Shown here one piece after another: positions 15,231 to 23,564 of a stretch of 44,880 nt of DNA. Position 1 is the stretch's first letter; each line of letters starts with the position of its first letter. This DNA comes from Desulfomonilaceae bacterium (GTDB lineage Bacteria > Desulfobacterota > Desulfomonilia > Desulfomonilales > Desulfomonilaceae). The position numbers were made by a program, and so were the translations under genes. Where the stretch lies: assembly GCA_031082285.1 (NCBI GenBank), contig JAVHLK010000034.1, positions 1 through 44,880 on the forward strand, in the 5' to 3' direction. The notes beneath the pieces were generated by a model. That model ran no database searches, had not been told where the DNA came from, and saw only the letters and a list, made by a program, of their open reading frames with translations.

Positions 15231-15260
15231 ATTATACCTCGCCGGCGCGTTTTGTGGTAA
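15231..15260 (-). promoter_or_regulatory. Candidate promoter for EcfT gene
   Basis: The minus strand reads TTACCA (15260-15255), 18 bases, then a perfect TATAAT (15236-15231). It would give a long leader of about 195 nt. Confidence 0.45.
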
Positions 15261-15478
15261 TGTGTCATACGATATCGGTACGGTGTGTTCGCCTTCCGGC
15301 GCGCCGTACGATCAATGGAGCCGCGCAGAACCGCGAGCGGGGACGCCGGCGCAGCGAAGGGGCTCGTGCCTCCGTGTCCTGAAGCGTGAAATGTACTCGG
15401 AAGTCGCGCTTCCTGTGGCGGTTTGCCGCATGGGAAGGACTTACACCGAGACCAATTGGGTTTGCCCGAGGTTCGCCC

Positions 15479-15497
15479 ATCCCGCGGTTCGCGGGAT
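15479..15497. repeat. Perfect 8-bp stem-loop
   Basis: ATCCCGCG (15479-15486) pairs with CGCGGGAT (15490-15497) around a GTT loop. There is no T-run. Similar CCCGCG-CGCGGG hairpins occur at 12180-12197 and 41389-41404. Confidence 0.6.
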
Positions 15498-15558
15498 CCA
15501 TCCACTCTCGCTGTGAACGTTCATCCCGGTTCATAGCCTTCAAGCCGCGAGTATCGAC

Positions 15559-15984
15559 ATGCCGAACGACCAGTTCAAGGACCTGTCATTGTTGGGCGCC
15601 GGCCCGACGTCTTTACCGCAGAAGCCTGAGGAAGCGGTTCTTGAGAGTTTCCCAAACAGATATCCGAAGCGGGATTATACCATCGAATTCACCTGCCCTG
15701 AATTCACGAGCCTGTGTCCCCTCACCAAGCAGCCTGATTTCGCGAGAATCATTATCACCTATATTCCGGACCGCAAATGCCTGGAATCCAAATCTCTGAA
15801 GTTCTACCTGGGATCGTTCAGAAACGTCGGGATGTTTCACGAGGAGATCACCAATCGTATCCTTGACGATCTGGTTGCAGCCTGCGAGCCCCGATGGGCA
15901 CGGGTCAGGGGACTCATGAACCCGCGGGGAGGGATTTCCATCGAGGTAACGGCCGAGTACGGCAAGCCGGGGTACCGAGGATAG
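15559..15984 (+). CDS. queF: NADPH-dependent 7-cyano-7-deazaguanine reductase (type I QueF)
   Basis: The 141-residue length matches the unimodular type I QueF, a cytosolic enzyme that reduces preQ0 to preQ1 in queuosine biosynthesis. The catalytic Cys is Cys53 in TSLCPLTKQPDFA, with Asp60 as its partner. The QueF NADPH-binding motif ESKSLKFYLGSFRN starts at Glu76, and FHEE (93-96) supplies the substrate-binding Glu. The rest of the pathway is absent from the window. No preQ1 riboswitch was recognisable upstream. The gene is convergent with the polymerase gene at 16025. Confidence 0.96.
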   Translation: MPNDQFKDLSLLGAGPTSLPQKPEEAVLESFPNRYPKRDYTIEFTCPEFTSLCPLTKQPDFARIIITYIPDRKCLESKSLKFYLGSFRNVGMFHEEITNRILDDLVAACEPRWARVRGLMNPRGGISIEVTAEYGKPGYRG

Positions 15985-16024
15985 GAGATGCCGGGATGAT
16001 GCGGATTCCTTGCAATGCGCTCGT

Positions 16025-17515
16025 CTAGAACCCCTGGTAGACCGGCTCGAACCCAATATACTTCAACGGAAATCCCTCGGGAAGCCATCCCCCAAGTGCA
16101 AGTCCGCCTGCGAACGTTCCGACGATCAGGACGATTTTCATAATGATCGACCACCGGTTGATCACCGAACCGTCACGTGCCGGCAAGGTCCTGGGAACAA
16201 GGCCGAGAAGTATGTGAAAGAACCAGCTGAGTTGGGGGTGAACCATTCCGTCCAGGACCTGATAATGGAGCAGCGCGCCGACAATGGGCAGCAGAAGGGC
16301 GGCAGGATGGAACACGTACTCCCGGGGCGGATGAAAAACCGCTCTGAGGAGCATGAACAGTAGTGTGAGAATCACACCGGTGTAGAGAATGACAAATGGG
16401 AACCCCAGGTCGGCCAGACAGGTGAGGACGACATTCTCGGAAGTCCTGAGCATGTCCGTCCACTCGTCGAGAAATCTCTTGTCGATATACGGATATTTCG
16501 GTTCATAGTCGCGCAGGTACTCGTGGCGCGGTGCAAGGAGGCCGTTTCCCAGCCACGGATGCTGCGTTGCAATGTCCCAGGACAAGAAAAGATTTTCTAC
16601 TCTGTATGCTACCGATATATGCCCTTTCTCCAGACGGGAACCTTGATGAAAGAGATGATTTCCCAGGGCCGAGGACATGACCAAAAGCACCGCCAGCATG
16701 ACGCCGAGTCGCCGCATACCGGTTGACCGAACTTCCCACACGAACACGGCGAGGAGCAGCATGACGACCGGAATGAAAACGGCCGATTCCAGTCCCGACG
16801 TCAGTCCCCCCAACAGCAGCACAATATAGCTGAGGATCAAGAGGCAGATCGCCATTGCCTTCAAGCCTGCCGACTTCATGAACAAGAGTGCCAACGGCGC
16901 GACGGAGAACAATATTACTTTGTTTGCCACGGGGTGCCAGTGCGAGTCCAGTAAAGGAAATATCATACCGGTGGTCATGTTGCCGACAAGGGCCAGGAAG
17001 AGTGTGCCGCTTAGCAGGCCGACGCTGAACCAGAGGTAGTAACGCTGCCGGGCAGGACTGTACATGAGCAGTCTGGCACACCAGAAGCCTCCCAGTGCGG
17101 ATGTGACGGCCGCGAAGCCCCTGACTGAAGACGGTTCCGGAGTCTGACTGAACATGCCGCTCAGGATGACAAGCATTGCCAGTACTCCCGATATGATGAC
17201 GGGAAGCGGCTTGATTCGACCGGACTGCTTCCCTGCGAAGACCGCCGCAGCGACCAGACTCAAACCGCAGAGCAGTCCCGAGAACACTTTTGTTCGTTCC
17301 CCCGGGATGATCACAAGATACGGCTCAAGAACCGCAAGATGTACGCTGGTGGCACAGAAAACGATCCATGCAACCGTTTCCCAATGCGAAACCGAGGGGT
17401 TGCTTGATTTTTCGATGGGTCCCGGCACACTCAATGCCTTTCGTTCCGTCTTGCCGTCGTGTCGAAACATTGACAATGCGTGGTGAACCTTGTCAGACAA
17501 CGAGGAGATTTTCAA
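16025..17515 (-). CDS. O-antigen polymerase/ligase-like membrane protein
   Basis: The protein of up to 496 residues has about eleven to twelve hydrophobic helices and a long extracytoplasmic loop (about residues 310-370) with the sequence GNGLLAPRHEYLRDYEP, the pattern seen in Wzy_C/O-antigen ligase proteins, where G-x-G followed by H is common. Such proteins join polyprenyl-linked repeat units or ligate glycans on the periplasmic side of the inner membrane. The start is uncertain: TTG 17515 gives the longest frame, while ATG 17467 is the first ATG; neither has a strong Shine-Dalgarno. It is divergent from the sugar-phosphate transferase at 17738. Confidence 0.78.
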   Translation of the reverse strand: MKISSLSDKVHHALSMFRHDGKTERKALSVPGPIEKSSNPSVSHWETVAWIVFCATSVHLAVLEPYLVIIPGERTKVFSGLLCGLSLVAAAVFAGKQSGRIKPLPVIISGVLAMLVILSGMFSQTPEPSSVRGFAAVTSALGGFWCARLLMYSPARQRYYLWFSVGLLSGTLFLALVGNMTTGMIFPLLDSHWHPVANKVILFSVAPLALLFMKSAGLKAMAICLLILSYIVLLLGGLTSGLESAVFIPVVMLLLAVFVWEVRSTGMRRLGVMLAVLLVMSSALGNHLFHQGSRLEKGHISVAYRVENLFLSWDIATQHPWLGNGLLAPRHEYLRDYEPKYPYIDKRFLDEWTDMLRTSENVVLTCLADLGFPFVILYTGVILTLLFMLLRAVFHPPREYVFHPAALLLPIVGALLHYQVLDGMVHPQLSWFFHILLGLVPRTLPARDGSVINRWSIIMKIVLIVGTFAGGLALGGWLPEGFPLKYIGFEPVYQGF

Positions 17516-17582
17516 GCACTATCGTTTCGCATGATGCGGATGTTTCTCGAGCCTGCGGTGAATCGGGTCCAAGGGAGATGTC

Positions 17583-17609
17583 GTTGAAAAAACTGGACAT
17601 CATTTCAAC
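17583..17609. promoter_or_regulatory. Dyad in the divergent polysaccharide promoter region
   Basis: GTTGAAA (17583-17589) and TTTCAAC (17603-17609) form a perfect 7-bp inverted repeat with a 13-base spacer. It lies between two divergent polysaccharide genes, a place where an operator would be expected. No protein assignment is possible. Confidence 0.35.
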
Positions 17610-17737
17610 AAATTGCTATGAGCATGAAAGATTGATTATCGTTGCGAGACGCCGGCGCGGTGTTCAGACTCGTCGGTTCCGCCGTCAAAGACAGTCGCGC
17701 GATATCTCGTATTTTTGCTGACTGAGGGAGGAGCGTG

Positions 17738-19300
17738 GTGCATCGTCCGGGAACGGTCAAGAGCATTCCCAAGCGAGAGTCGGAACCCCGAACACTTGCA
17801 GGGTCCGATAAGGGAAGGATGGCCCTTGGTACGTTTGCCAGGGTGTGGCGGCGACGGAATTGGTTGCTGGCGGCACTGGACGTGGCTGCGTGCCTCGTGT
17901 CGTTCCTGGGATGCTACTACCTTCGGTTTCACGTTGATTACGTTACGGCCTTAATTCCGCTCACTTTTCCATCGACCCCCGCGGTGGACCCGTACATCAA
18001 GGCAACGATACTCACAACCGCACTGTGGATTCTCCTGATGAAACGGGAGCGTATGTACAGGGACGAACTGCACTTTGCTACGTCTCTGGGTTTCCGCGTG
18101 AGGATCGTTCTGATCACGGGCTTCTATTCGATGGTTTTCTTGATGGTCATATCTTTCATGTTCCGATACTTGCTTCTGTCACGGATAGTGTACGTAGGGG
18201 GCTTTGTCTCGGCGTGCACGCTGATGATTCTCGTGCGCATTTGCTTTCGGTTCGTCGACCGCCGTCTCGACGATCAATGCGTGACTATGTACCGCGTTTT
18301 GCTGATGGGCTGGAATCGCAACGTCGAGGCTCTGCTGGACCGGCTTCAAAAGCACAATAGGTGTACGCACGTCCTCGGGAGGCTGGGCTGGGGTCTTAAG
18401 TCCGACAGGATTATCGGGAACGGAGACCAGATACCGTATTTGGGTACGGCGAAAGACCTTGAGGACATCTACCGAGAGGCACCGTTCGATCAGCTCATCG
18501 TCGTCCCTGAAGGACGCGGGACGGACCCGCAAGTCGCAGCTCAGCGCGAGACTATGGTGCGAGTACTGAATTTCTGTGAAGAACACGGTATCTCGTTCTA
18601 CATGGTTCCCGACTTTGTGGACGTCATCGTCAGTCGCAGGGAACTCGGCAGCTTTTCGGGCATCCCCCTGATGCGCCTTATGGACGCGTCGCTTCATCCG
18701 GTGTACGCCTGGGTGAAGCGTGCCATGGACGTTGTCGTCGCGTCCGTCGTCCTTGTTGCAGGATCGCCGTTGTGGTTGGCAATTGCCGTGCTCATTAAAG
18801 TCACGAGCAAGGGGCCGGTGTTCTATGTTCAGAAACGAGCGGGAATGTACGGTAACCAGTTCGACATGTACAAATTCCGGTCCATGGTTGAAGACGCGGA
18901 AGAGAAACTTAAGGGCATGATTGATTTCAAAAAGTTGAAAGAGCCGGTCTTCAAGTTCAGAAACGATCCCCGGGTTACCGGTTTCGGAAGGATACTGCGT
19001 CGTTTCGGCCTGGACGAGATTCCTCAATTGTTCAATGTGCTTCTGGGACAGATGAGTATCGTGGGGCCCCGACCCGAACAAGTTGAACTGGTGAAACGGT
19101 ACGATCCGTGGCAGAGGCGCAGACTGAAGGCCCGGCCTGGAATTACCGGCTATCAGCAGGTGGTGTGCAGGGGAGACCTCTCCCTGGCCAAGAGGATCGA
19201 GTACGACCTGTACTACCTCAAGCACCAGAGTTTTTTTCTCGATGTCCTCATAATGCTGAGAACCGTCCTGGTGGTGATACGCGGCGACGGCATGAAGTGA
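17738..19300 (+). CDS. Polyprenyl-phosphate sugar-phosphate transferase (exopolysaccharide initiating enzyme 1)
   Basis: The 520-residue protein has four N-terminal membrane helices (about residues 40-165), a Rossmann-like CoA-binding-type domain (about 185-310) and the bacterial sugar transferase domain, starting with a fifth helix (VKRAMDVVVASVVLV). Catalytic-domain motifs are YKFRSM, DPRVTGFGRILRRFGLDEIPQLFNVL, SIVGPRPEQ and ARPGITGYQQV. Such enzymes move a hexose-1-phosphate from a nucleotide sugar to undecaprenyl phosphate to start repeat-unit synthesis. GGGAGGAG lies before two adjacent GTG codons (17735, 17738); the second has the better spacing. A second enzyme of this kind is at 27559. 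Confidence 0.92.
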   Translation: MHRPGTVKSIPKRESEPRTLAGSDKGRMALGTFARVWRRRNWLLAALDVAACLVSFLGCYYLRFHVDYVTALIPLTFPSTPAVDPYIKATILTTALWILLMKRERMYRDELHFATSLGFRVRIVLITGFYSMVFLMVISFMFRYLLLSRIVYVGGFVSACTLMILVRICFRFVDRRLDDQCVTMYRVLLMGWNRNVEALLDRLQKHNRCTHVLGRLGWGLKSDRIIGNGDQIPYLGTAKDLEDIYREAPFDQLIVVPEGRGTDPQVAAQRETMVRVLNFCEEHGISFYMVPDFVDVIVSRRELGSFSGIPLMRLMDASLHPVYAWVKRAMDVVVASVVLVAGSPLWLAIAVLIKVTSKGPVFYVQKRAGMYGNQFDMYKFRSMVEDAEEKLKGMIDFKKLKEPVFKFRNDPRVTGFGRILRRFGLDEIPQLFNVLLGQMSIVGPRPEQVELVKRYDPWQRRRLKARPGITGYQQVVCRGDLSLAKRIEYDLYYLKHQSFFLDVLIMLRTVLVVIRGDGMK

Positions 19301-19326
19301 ACCGAACGATCGGGCTGTTCCGTGCG

Positions 19327-19833
19327 TCACTCGGTGGGTTGTTGCGGGCATTGGGGTTCAATAGTGAACTTCCGCGAAGGATCCACGAGAACGTTGTCCT
19401 CCATGAAACTTCTGCCGATAAGCATCTTGTAGTTGAACCGACTTCGATCCACCAGATTCACCTCCACCTCGCGCGAAATGGTCCCCATGCAAATCGTGAG
19501 CCTCACGACCGGTCGCTTGCTCTTTTTCCCTTCGGATCTCTTGATCGTTACCAGACGGACCAGTCTTCGCTCGAGCGAAGCCGTCGTTCCGTCGGCGTTG
19601 ACCAGGTCAAAGCGGACCCACCTCACTCCCCTGCGCCTGAAGCGATGAATGGACTGAGCGTTCACTGAGGAATGGTCCGCACCCGTGTCCATTTTTGCAC
19701 TGAAGATGAGCCCCCCCGGATCGACTCGAACGTCTTCGATGAGACCCACGACGGTCGTCTTCTCGGATGCGGACGTCTGCACGGTCAGCGCCATGGGGGT
19801 TACTATTAGTAACGCGAACAGGAACACTTTCAT
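19327..19833 (-). CDS. Exported retropepsin-like protease 1 (pfam05618, 'ATP-dependent zinc protease' family)
   Basis: The 168-residue protein has a signal peptide (residues 1-23, ending TSASE) and a single small aspartic-protease-type domain: KMDTGADHSSVNA carries the catalytic-type Asp, and DRSRFNYKMLIGRSFM is the conserved second block. One Asp per chain implies a dimer, as in retropepsins; the 'ATP-dependent zinc protease' label in databases is historical. ATG 19833 is chosen for the GGAG seven bases upstream. It is the second gene of a tandem pair, 42 bases after the paralogue, and divergent from the 7TM/ATP-grasp operon. Substrate unknown. Confidence 0.88.
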   Translation of the reverse strand: MKVFLFALLIVTPMALTVQTSASEKTTVVGLIEDVRVDPGGLIFSAKMDTGADHSSVNAQSIHRFRRRGVRWVRFDLVNADGTTASLERRLVRLVTIKRSEGKKSKRPVVRLTICMGTISREVEVNLVDRSRFNYKMLIGRSFMEDNVLVDPSRKFTIEPQCPQQPTE

Positions 19834-19875
19834 ACGGTCTCCAGGAACCATTGTCCATGACCGGAAGGGGGCCTC

Positions 19876-20358
19876 CTACCGATCCGGCTTGCGCGTGTAC
19901 CGCGCCGAGGGGTTACAAATCACCCGATCCAGCATAAAGCTCCGTCCTATGAGCAGCGGGTATCTGAGGCGCGAACGGTCCGTCAGATTCACCACGGTGT
20001 TTCTGCACTCGTTTCCCAGACAAATCTCCATGATCACCAATGGGCGTTCCTGATACTCCCCGCTGAGCTGGGGCACCGTCTCTATCCCAACCTGTTCCCG
20101 TTCGATCTCGACCGTGTTGCCGTCTCGGCCGTCCACCTCGAACCGGATGAACCTCCTCCCGTCTCGCTTGACGAAGTCGATGTTGCGTGCGTCAATGGAG
20201 GTGTTGCCCGCACCAGTGTCCACCTTTGCTTGAAGTATGAGGTTTTCGGGCTTAATCGACGCTTCTTCGACCCAGCCGACCACCATCTTGTCTGCTGCTG
20301 ATTGACTTCCCCACAATAGGGCTGCGGCGATCGCCGCACACATTAACCTGCTTTTCAA
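19876..20358 (-). CDS. Exported retropepsin-like protease 2 (pfam05618 family)
   Basis: This 160-residue paralogue of the protease at 19327 has a signal peptide ending about SAAD and the motifs KVDTGAGNTSIDA and DRSRLRYPLLIGRSFM. The middle differs clearly from its neighbour, with an extra Cys pair (ICLGNEC). The start is TTG 20358, directly behind GAGGAGGAGA; upstream ATG-initiated readings lack a ribosome site. A TTGACA promoter lies about 40 bases further upstream, so the pair is probably one operon with this gene first. Divergence between the copies suggests two substrates or a heterodimer. Confidence 0.87.
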   Translation of the reverse strand: MKSRLMCAAIAAALLWGSQSAADKMVVGWVEEASIKPENLILQAKVDTGAGNTSIDARNIDFVKRDGRRFIRFEVDGRDGNTVEIEREQVGIETVPQLSGEYQERPLVIMEICLGNECRNTVVNLTDRSRLRYPLLIGRSFMLDRVICNPSARYTRKPDR

Positions 20359-20945
20359 ATCTCCTCCTCGGGCCGGATGTGTCACCCCGGGCCGTACTAT
20401 TAATAGTTCTCTCGGCATTCCATTGTCAAGTCGCCGCTACGCATCTGAAGTGAGGTTGCCGTGGGTCGGCGAGAACCGCGCGCCTCGGCCGTATTCATTC
20501 ATATTCGGGAGGACGGTGCGCGGGATGACGGTCAGGGACGCCCGTGCCACGAGGTCTCTCCCTGCGCCGCCGGCAGGCTCCGCCGGACCTGAGTCGAGCC
20601 GTTTTCGCCGACGGCCCCGCTTGACTTTCCGGTCTCTGCAGCGTAAGGAATGCCTCATTGGTGTAACGGGATGTGTGCAGTCAGATACGGGGAAGTCCGC
20701 CGACGAGGCGGTGAGATGAGGCGCGGGAGCCCGTTGACGGGGAAAATGGAACAATTATGGATCTTTCCGGTTGAAGCGGTTGTCAACAGCACAAATGGGA
20801 CGCGAACCGATCGAGGAATATGGCGTGCGCAATCCTGTTTCCCCGGCGAAGATGAGTGGAAGATCGGTTCCTCCCGTTGACGCGTTGTTTGGAGGTACGA
20901 TTGTGATGTGTTACCGAGCCTTTCGGCAGGAGAGGCGGGTGTACG
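20359..20945. other. Large divergent regulatory region of the protease and 7TM/ATP-grasp genes
   Basis: The 587 bases contain the minus-strand protease promoter (20400-20429). On the plus strand TTGACG (20734-20739), 16 bases, TATGGA is a poor candidate for the 7TM operon. A remnant of the GAGATTGCCGTGGG element is at about 20451-20467. A 44-codon frame from ATG 20748 has a badly spaced G-run and is not called. Confidence 0.5.
20400..20429 (-). promoter_or_regulatory. Promoter of the tandem protease genes
   Basis: The minus strand reads TTGACA (20429-20424), 18 bases, TATTAA (20405-20400). The leader to TTG 20358 would be about 35 bases. Confidence 0.55.
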
Positions 20946-22484
20946 TTGAATAGAGTGCATTTGTACGTCATGGCTGCGGTCCTGACCATTGCGGGTGGCG
21001 GCTTCTTTCTTTACAAGGCTTACATTGTCGGATTTCCCCTCAGTTACAAGACCGAGACGACGGCATGGAAGGTCGAAGCTCGTGTGACGTTTACCGCAGC
21101 CGGCAAACCGGTCAAGGTATCTCTGCTGATCCCGGACCACCAGGTCAAGGGTTTTGCGATTCTTAATGAAACCTTTATCTCAAGCGGGTTCGGAATCGTG
21201 ACCACGATGGAAAAGGACAATCGGCAAGCCACCTGGTCCATTCGGCGGGCAGCGGGAAAGCAGACGCTGTATTATCAGTCCACAATCGAATTGGCGGCAC
21301 GTTCGGTCACGACGGGCGATTCCACCCCTCCGAAACCAAAGGACACTACACTGGAAGGCACCTCTCTTCAGGCTGCCAAGTCCCTCATGAAGGAAGTGAA
21401 GAAACGATCCGCAGATATCCCCAGCATGGTCGCCGAACTCATCACGCAACTGAATCGCGATGACCCGGACGACAACGTCAAATTGCTCATCGGTCCGAAA
21501 CCCAACCGGAAGAAGCGAATGATCGCGGCATCCCGAGTCCTCAGGTTTTCGGGCGTTCCGGCCAGAGTCGTCAGCGGAATTCGATTGCGCGGAACGACGC
21601 CGGATTTTTACAAGAATATCGATCTTATTCATTGGTTGGAGGTGTACGACGGGAAGGCTTGGGCCTCTTTTTCCCCCGCCACCGGGAAATCTCCGGTGCC
21701 GGAGCACTGGTTTCGTTGGTGCGTGGGGGCAGGTCATCCGGCAAACATTGAAGGAGGGGACAACTTACGGGTGACATTCTCGGCACGTCCACTGGTGGAA
21801 AAGGCATTGAGTTCCGCGGTGAACCGGGCAGAGGTGTCGCATCCCTCGCTCCTCAAGTTTTCGCTGTTCAGTCTTCCCGTGAGTACCCAAGCCGTATACC
21901 GGGTACTGCTTCTGGTACCCGTGGGGGCCTTTCTGTTGGTCTTGCTTCGGAACGTTGTGGGCATCAAGACCTTCGGGACTTTCATGCCCGTGCTCATCGC
22001 TCTGTCGTTTCGAGAGACCGGTCTGATTAGAGGCATCGTGATTTTCGTCGTCCTGGTCGCTCTGGGTCTCGGCGTCAGGTTTTGGCTGGAACAACTGAAG
22101 TTGCTCGTGGTTCCCCGCCTGGCAGCGGTACTGATTGTCGTGGTGGGGCTCATGACAATGCTCAGCGTGATGACGAAGGCACTGGGGGGGCATACCGGTC
22201 TGTCGGTGGCTCTTTTCCCCATGGTGATCCTGACCATGACCATTGAGAGGATGTCCATAGTAGTGGAAGAGCGAGGCCTTTGGGAAGCACTCACGTCGGG
22301 AATGGGAAGCATCATATGTGCGTCGCTGGCCTATATGGTCATGAACATCAAGGAGGTGGAACACCTCGTGTTCGTCTTTCCCGAATTGTTGCTTGTCTTG
22401 CTGGCCGCTACTCTCATGGTTGGCCGCTACACAGGGTACCGCCTCATGGACCTTTACCGGTTCAAAGCGTTGGCCGGGAGCTAG
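20946..22484 (+). CDS. Inactive transglutaminase domain fused to seven membrane helices
   Basis: The 512-residue protein has an N-terminal helix (about 6-26), an extracytoplasmic transglutaminase-like domain (about 40-310) and a C-terminal seven-helix region (about 316-500), the architecture of the 7TM_transglut family. The transglutaminase core is recognisable (ASRVLRFSGVPARVVSG, then IHWLEVYDGKAWASFSP), but the catalytic Cys position holds no Cys and the final Asp is replaced, hence 'inactive'. It may bind rather than cleave peptides. Conserved membrane motifs are GIKTFGTFMPVLIALSFRE and ERMSIVVEERG. The start is TTG 20946 after AGGAGAGGCGGG. The ligase gene follows 4 bases after the stop, so the two are coupled. 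Confidence 0.9.
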   Translation: MNRVHLYVMAAVLTIAGGGFFLYKAYIVGFPLSYKTETTAWKVEARVTFTAAGKPVKVSLLIPDHQVKGFAILNETFISSGFGIVTTMEKDNRQATWSIRRAAGKQTLYYQSTIELAARSVTTGDSTPPKPKDTTLEGTSLQAAKSLMKEVKKRSADIPSMVAELITQLNRDDPDDNVKLLIGPKPNRKKRMIAASRVLRFSGVPARVVSGIRLRGTTPDFYKNIDLIHWLEVYDGKAWASFSPATGKSPVPEHWFRWCVGAGHPANIEGGDNLRVTFSARPLVEKALSSAVNRAEVSHPSLLKFSLFSLPVSTQAVYRVLLLVPVGAFLLVLLRNVVGIKTFGTFMPVLIALSFRETGLIRGIVIFVVLVALGLGVRFWLEQLKLLVVPRLAAVLIVVVGLMTMLSVMTKALGGHTGLSVALFPMVILTMTIERMSIVVEERGLWEALTSGMGSIICASLAYMVMNIKEVEHLVFVFPELLLVLLAATLMVGRYTGYRLMDLYRFKALAGS

Positions 22485-22488
22485 ATCG

Positions 22489-23424
22489 ATGTCTTGGATA
22501 GTAAGTGATCTCAAGAGAAAAGGGATACTTGCCATCAATAAGCGGAACGCGGATTACACTCTGAAGTACAATCCTCGCCGCCTCTATCCTCTCGTGGATG
22601 ACAAGTTGCGGACCAAACAGCTTGCACTGGATAACGGCATCGGAGTCCCGCCCCTGTATGGAGTCGTCGAAGTTGAGGGGCAGGTCCGACGTGTCCTTGA
22701 GAACGTACGAGACAAGACCGATTTCGTGATCAAGCCGGCCCACGGATCGGGCGGCGAGGGGATTCTCGTGATCGGCGGACGAACAAACGGCAAGTTTCGC
22801 AAGGCTTCAGGAACCATTATCACCAGCGAGGAGATCCGGCACCACGTTTACAATACCCTCAGCGGTCTTTACAGCCTGGGAGGCCAACCGGACAAGGCAA
22901 TCATCGAGTATCGCGTACAGTTCGATCCCACCTTTGAACACATCAGCTACCTCGGGGTTCCCGATATTCGCATTATCGTATTTCTCGGAGTTCCGGTGAT
23001 GTCGATGGTTCGCCTCCCAACGCGCATGTCCGATGGGAAGGCCAATCTTCATCAAGGAGCCGTAGGAGCGGGAATCAACATTCCCACCGGTACGACCATT
23101 TCCGCGGTTTGGGAAAACGATATTGTCGAGGAGCATCCCGACACGGGGTATCCCGTCGTTGGGGTGACCATACCCAACTGGAAGGATCTGCTCGAAATGG
23201 CGGCCAAATGCCATGATATGACCGGGCTTGGGTACCAGGGTGTTGATATTGTCTTGGACAGGGACATGGGCCCGCTCGTTCTCGAATTGAATGCTCGACC
23301 GGGGTTGAATATCCAAATCGCCAACAAAGCCGGGCTATTGAAACGGCTTGATGCCGTGGAGAAACACCGGGACTCTCTCAAGAGTTTGTCCGACCGGATT
23401 TCGTTCGCACTCGACAACTTCTGA
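22489..23424 (+). CDS. RimK-like alpha-L-glutamate ligase-type ATP-grasp protein
   Basis: The 311-residue cytosolic protein is an ATP-grasp ligase related to RimK: FVIKPAHGSGGEGI (Lys82) is the ATP-binding loop, IIEYRVQF and PDIRIIVF form the central strands, and LVLELNARPGLNIQIA (Glu266, Asn268) binds magnesium. The family joins an amino acid, often glutamate, to a carboxylate of a peptide or protein. ATG 22489 follows the 7TM gene by 4 bases with GGGAG in the overlap; the longer frame starting inside the 7TM gene is rejected. The acceptor is unknown; the context of exported proteases suggests a cell-envelope peptide. Confidence 0.92.
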   Translation: MSWIVSDLKRKGILAINKRNADYTLKYNPRRLYPLVDDKLRTKQLALDNGIGVPPLYGVVEVEGQVRRVLENVRDKTDFVIKPAHGSGGEGILVIGGRTNGKFRKASGTIITSEEIRHHVYNTLSGLYSLGGQPDKAIIEYRVQFDPTFEHISYLGVPDIRIIVFLGVPVMSMVRLPTRMSDGKANLHQGAVGAGINIPTGTTISAVWENDIVEEHPDTGYPVVGVTIPNWKDLLEMAAKCHDMTGLGYQGVDIVLDRDMGPLVLELNARPGLNIQIANKAGLLKRLDAVEKHRDSLKSLSDRISFALDNF

Positions 23425-23564
23425 CTTCAGCAAGAAGACCTCGGGTCCGCCGTGCCTCGGCACACCTCCTCATTCACCTATTCCGCACTCGGCCGGGCTC
23501 CTCACTTGATCGACAAACCCACACGTCAACGCGTCGTTTCTTCGAGGGGGCGTTGGCACGGTCC

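Larger units (their letters stand above)
15031..15558. other. Divergent intergenic region between EcfT and queF genes
   Basis: The region holds a minus-strand promoter (15231-15260) with a leader of about 195 bases before EcfT, and a stem-loop (ATCCCGCG-GTT-CGCGGGAT, 15479-15497) 60 bases before queF. Open frames on both strands here have no ribosome site and atypical composition, so none is called. I could not fit a known riboswitch consensus in either direction. Confidence 0.55.

Noticed and set aside
15118-15516. 132-codon plus-strand frame between EcfT and queF
   Set aside because: No ribosome site, odd composition, overlap with a hairpin and with an equally open antisense frame.
15400-15558. 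Possible preQ1 riboswitch before queF
   Set aside because: No sequence matching the compact preQ1-I or preQ1-II core could be found by eye.
20748-20880. 44-codon frame upstream of the 7TM gene
   Set aside because: The only G-rich segment is three bases from the ATG, and the product looks random.
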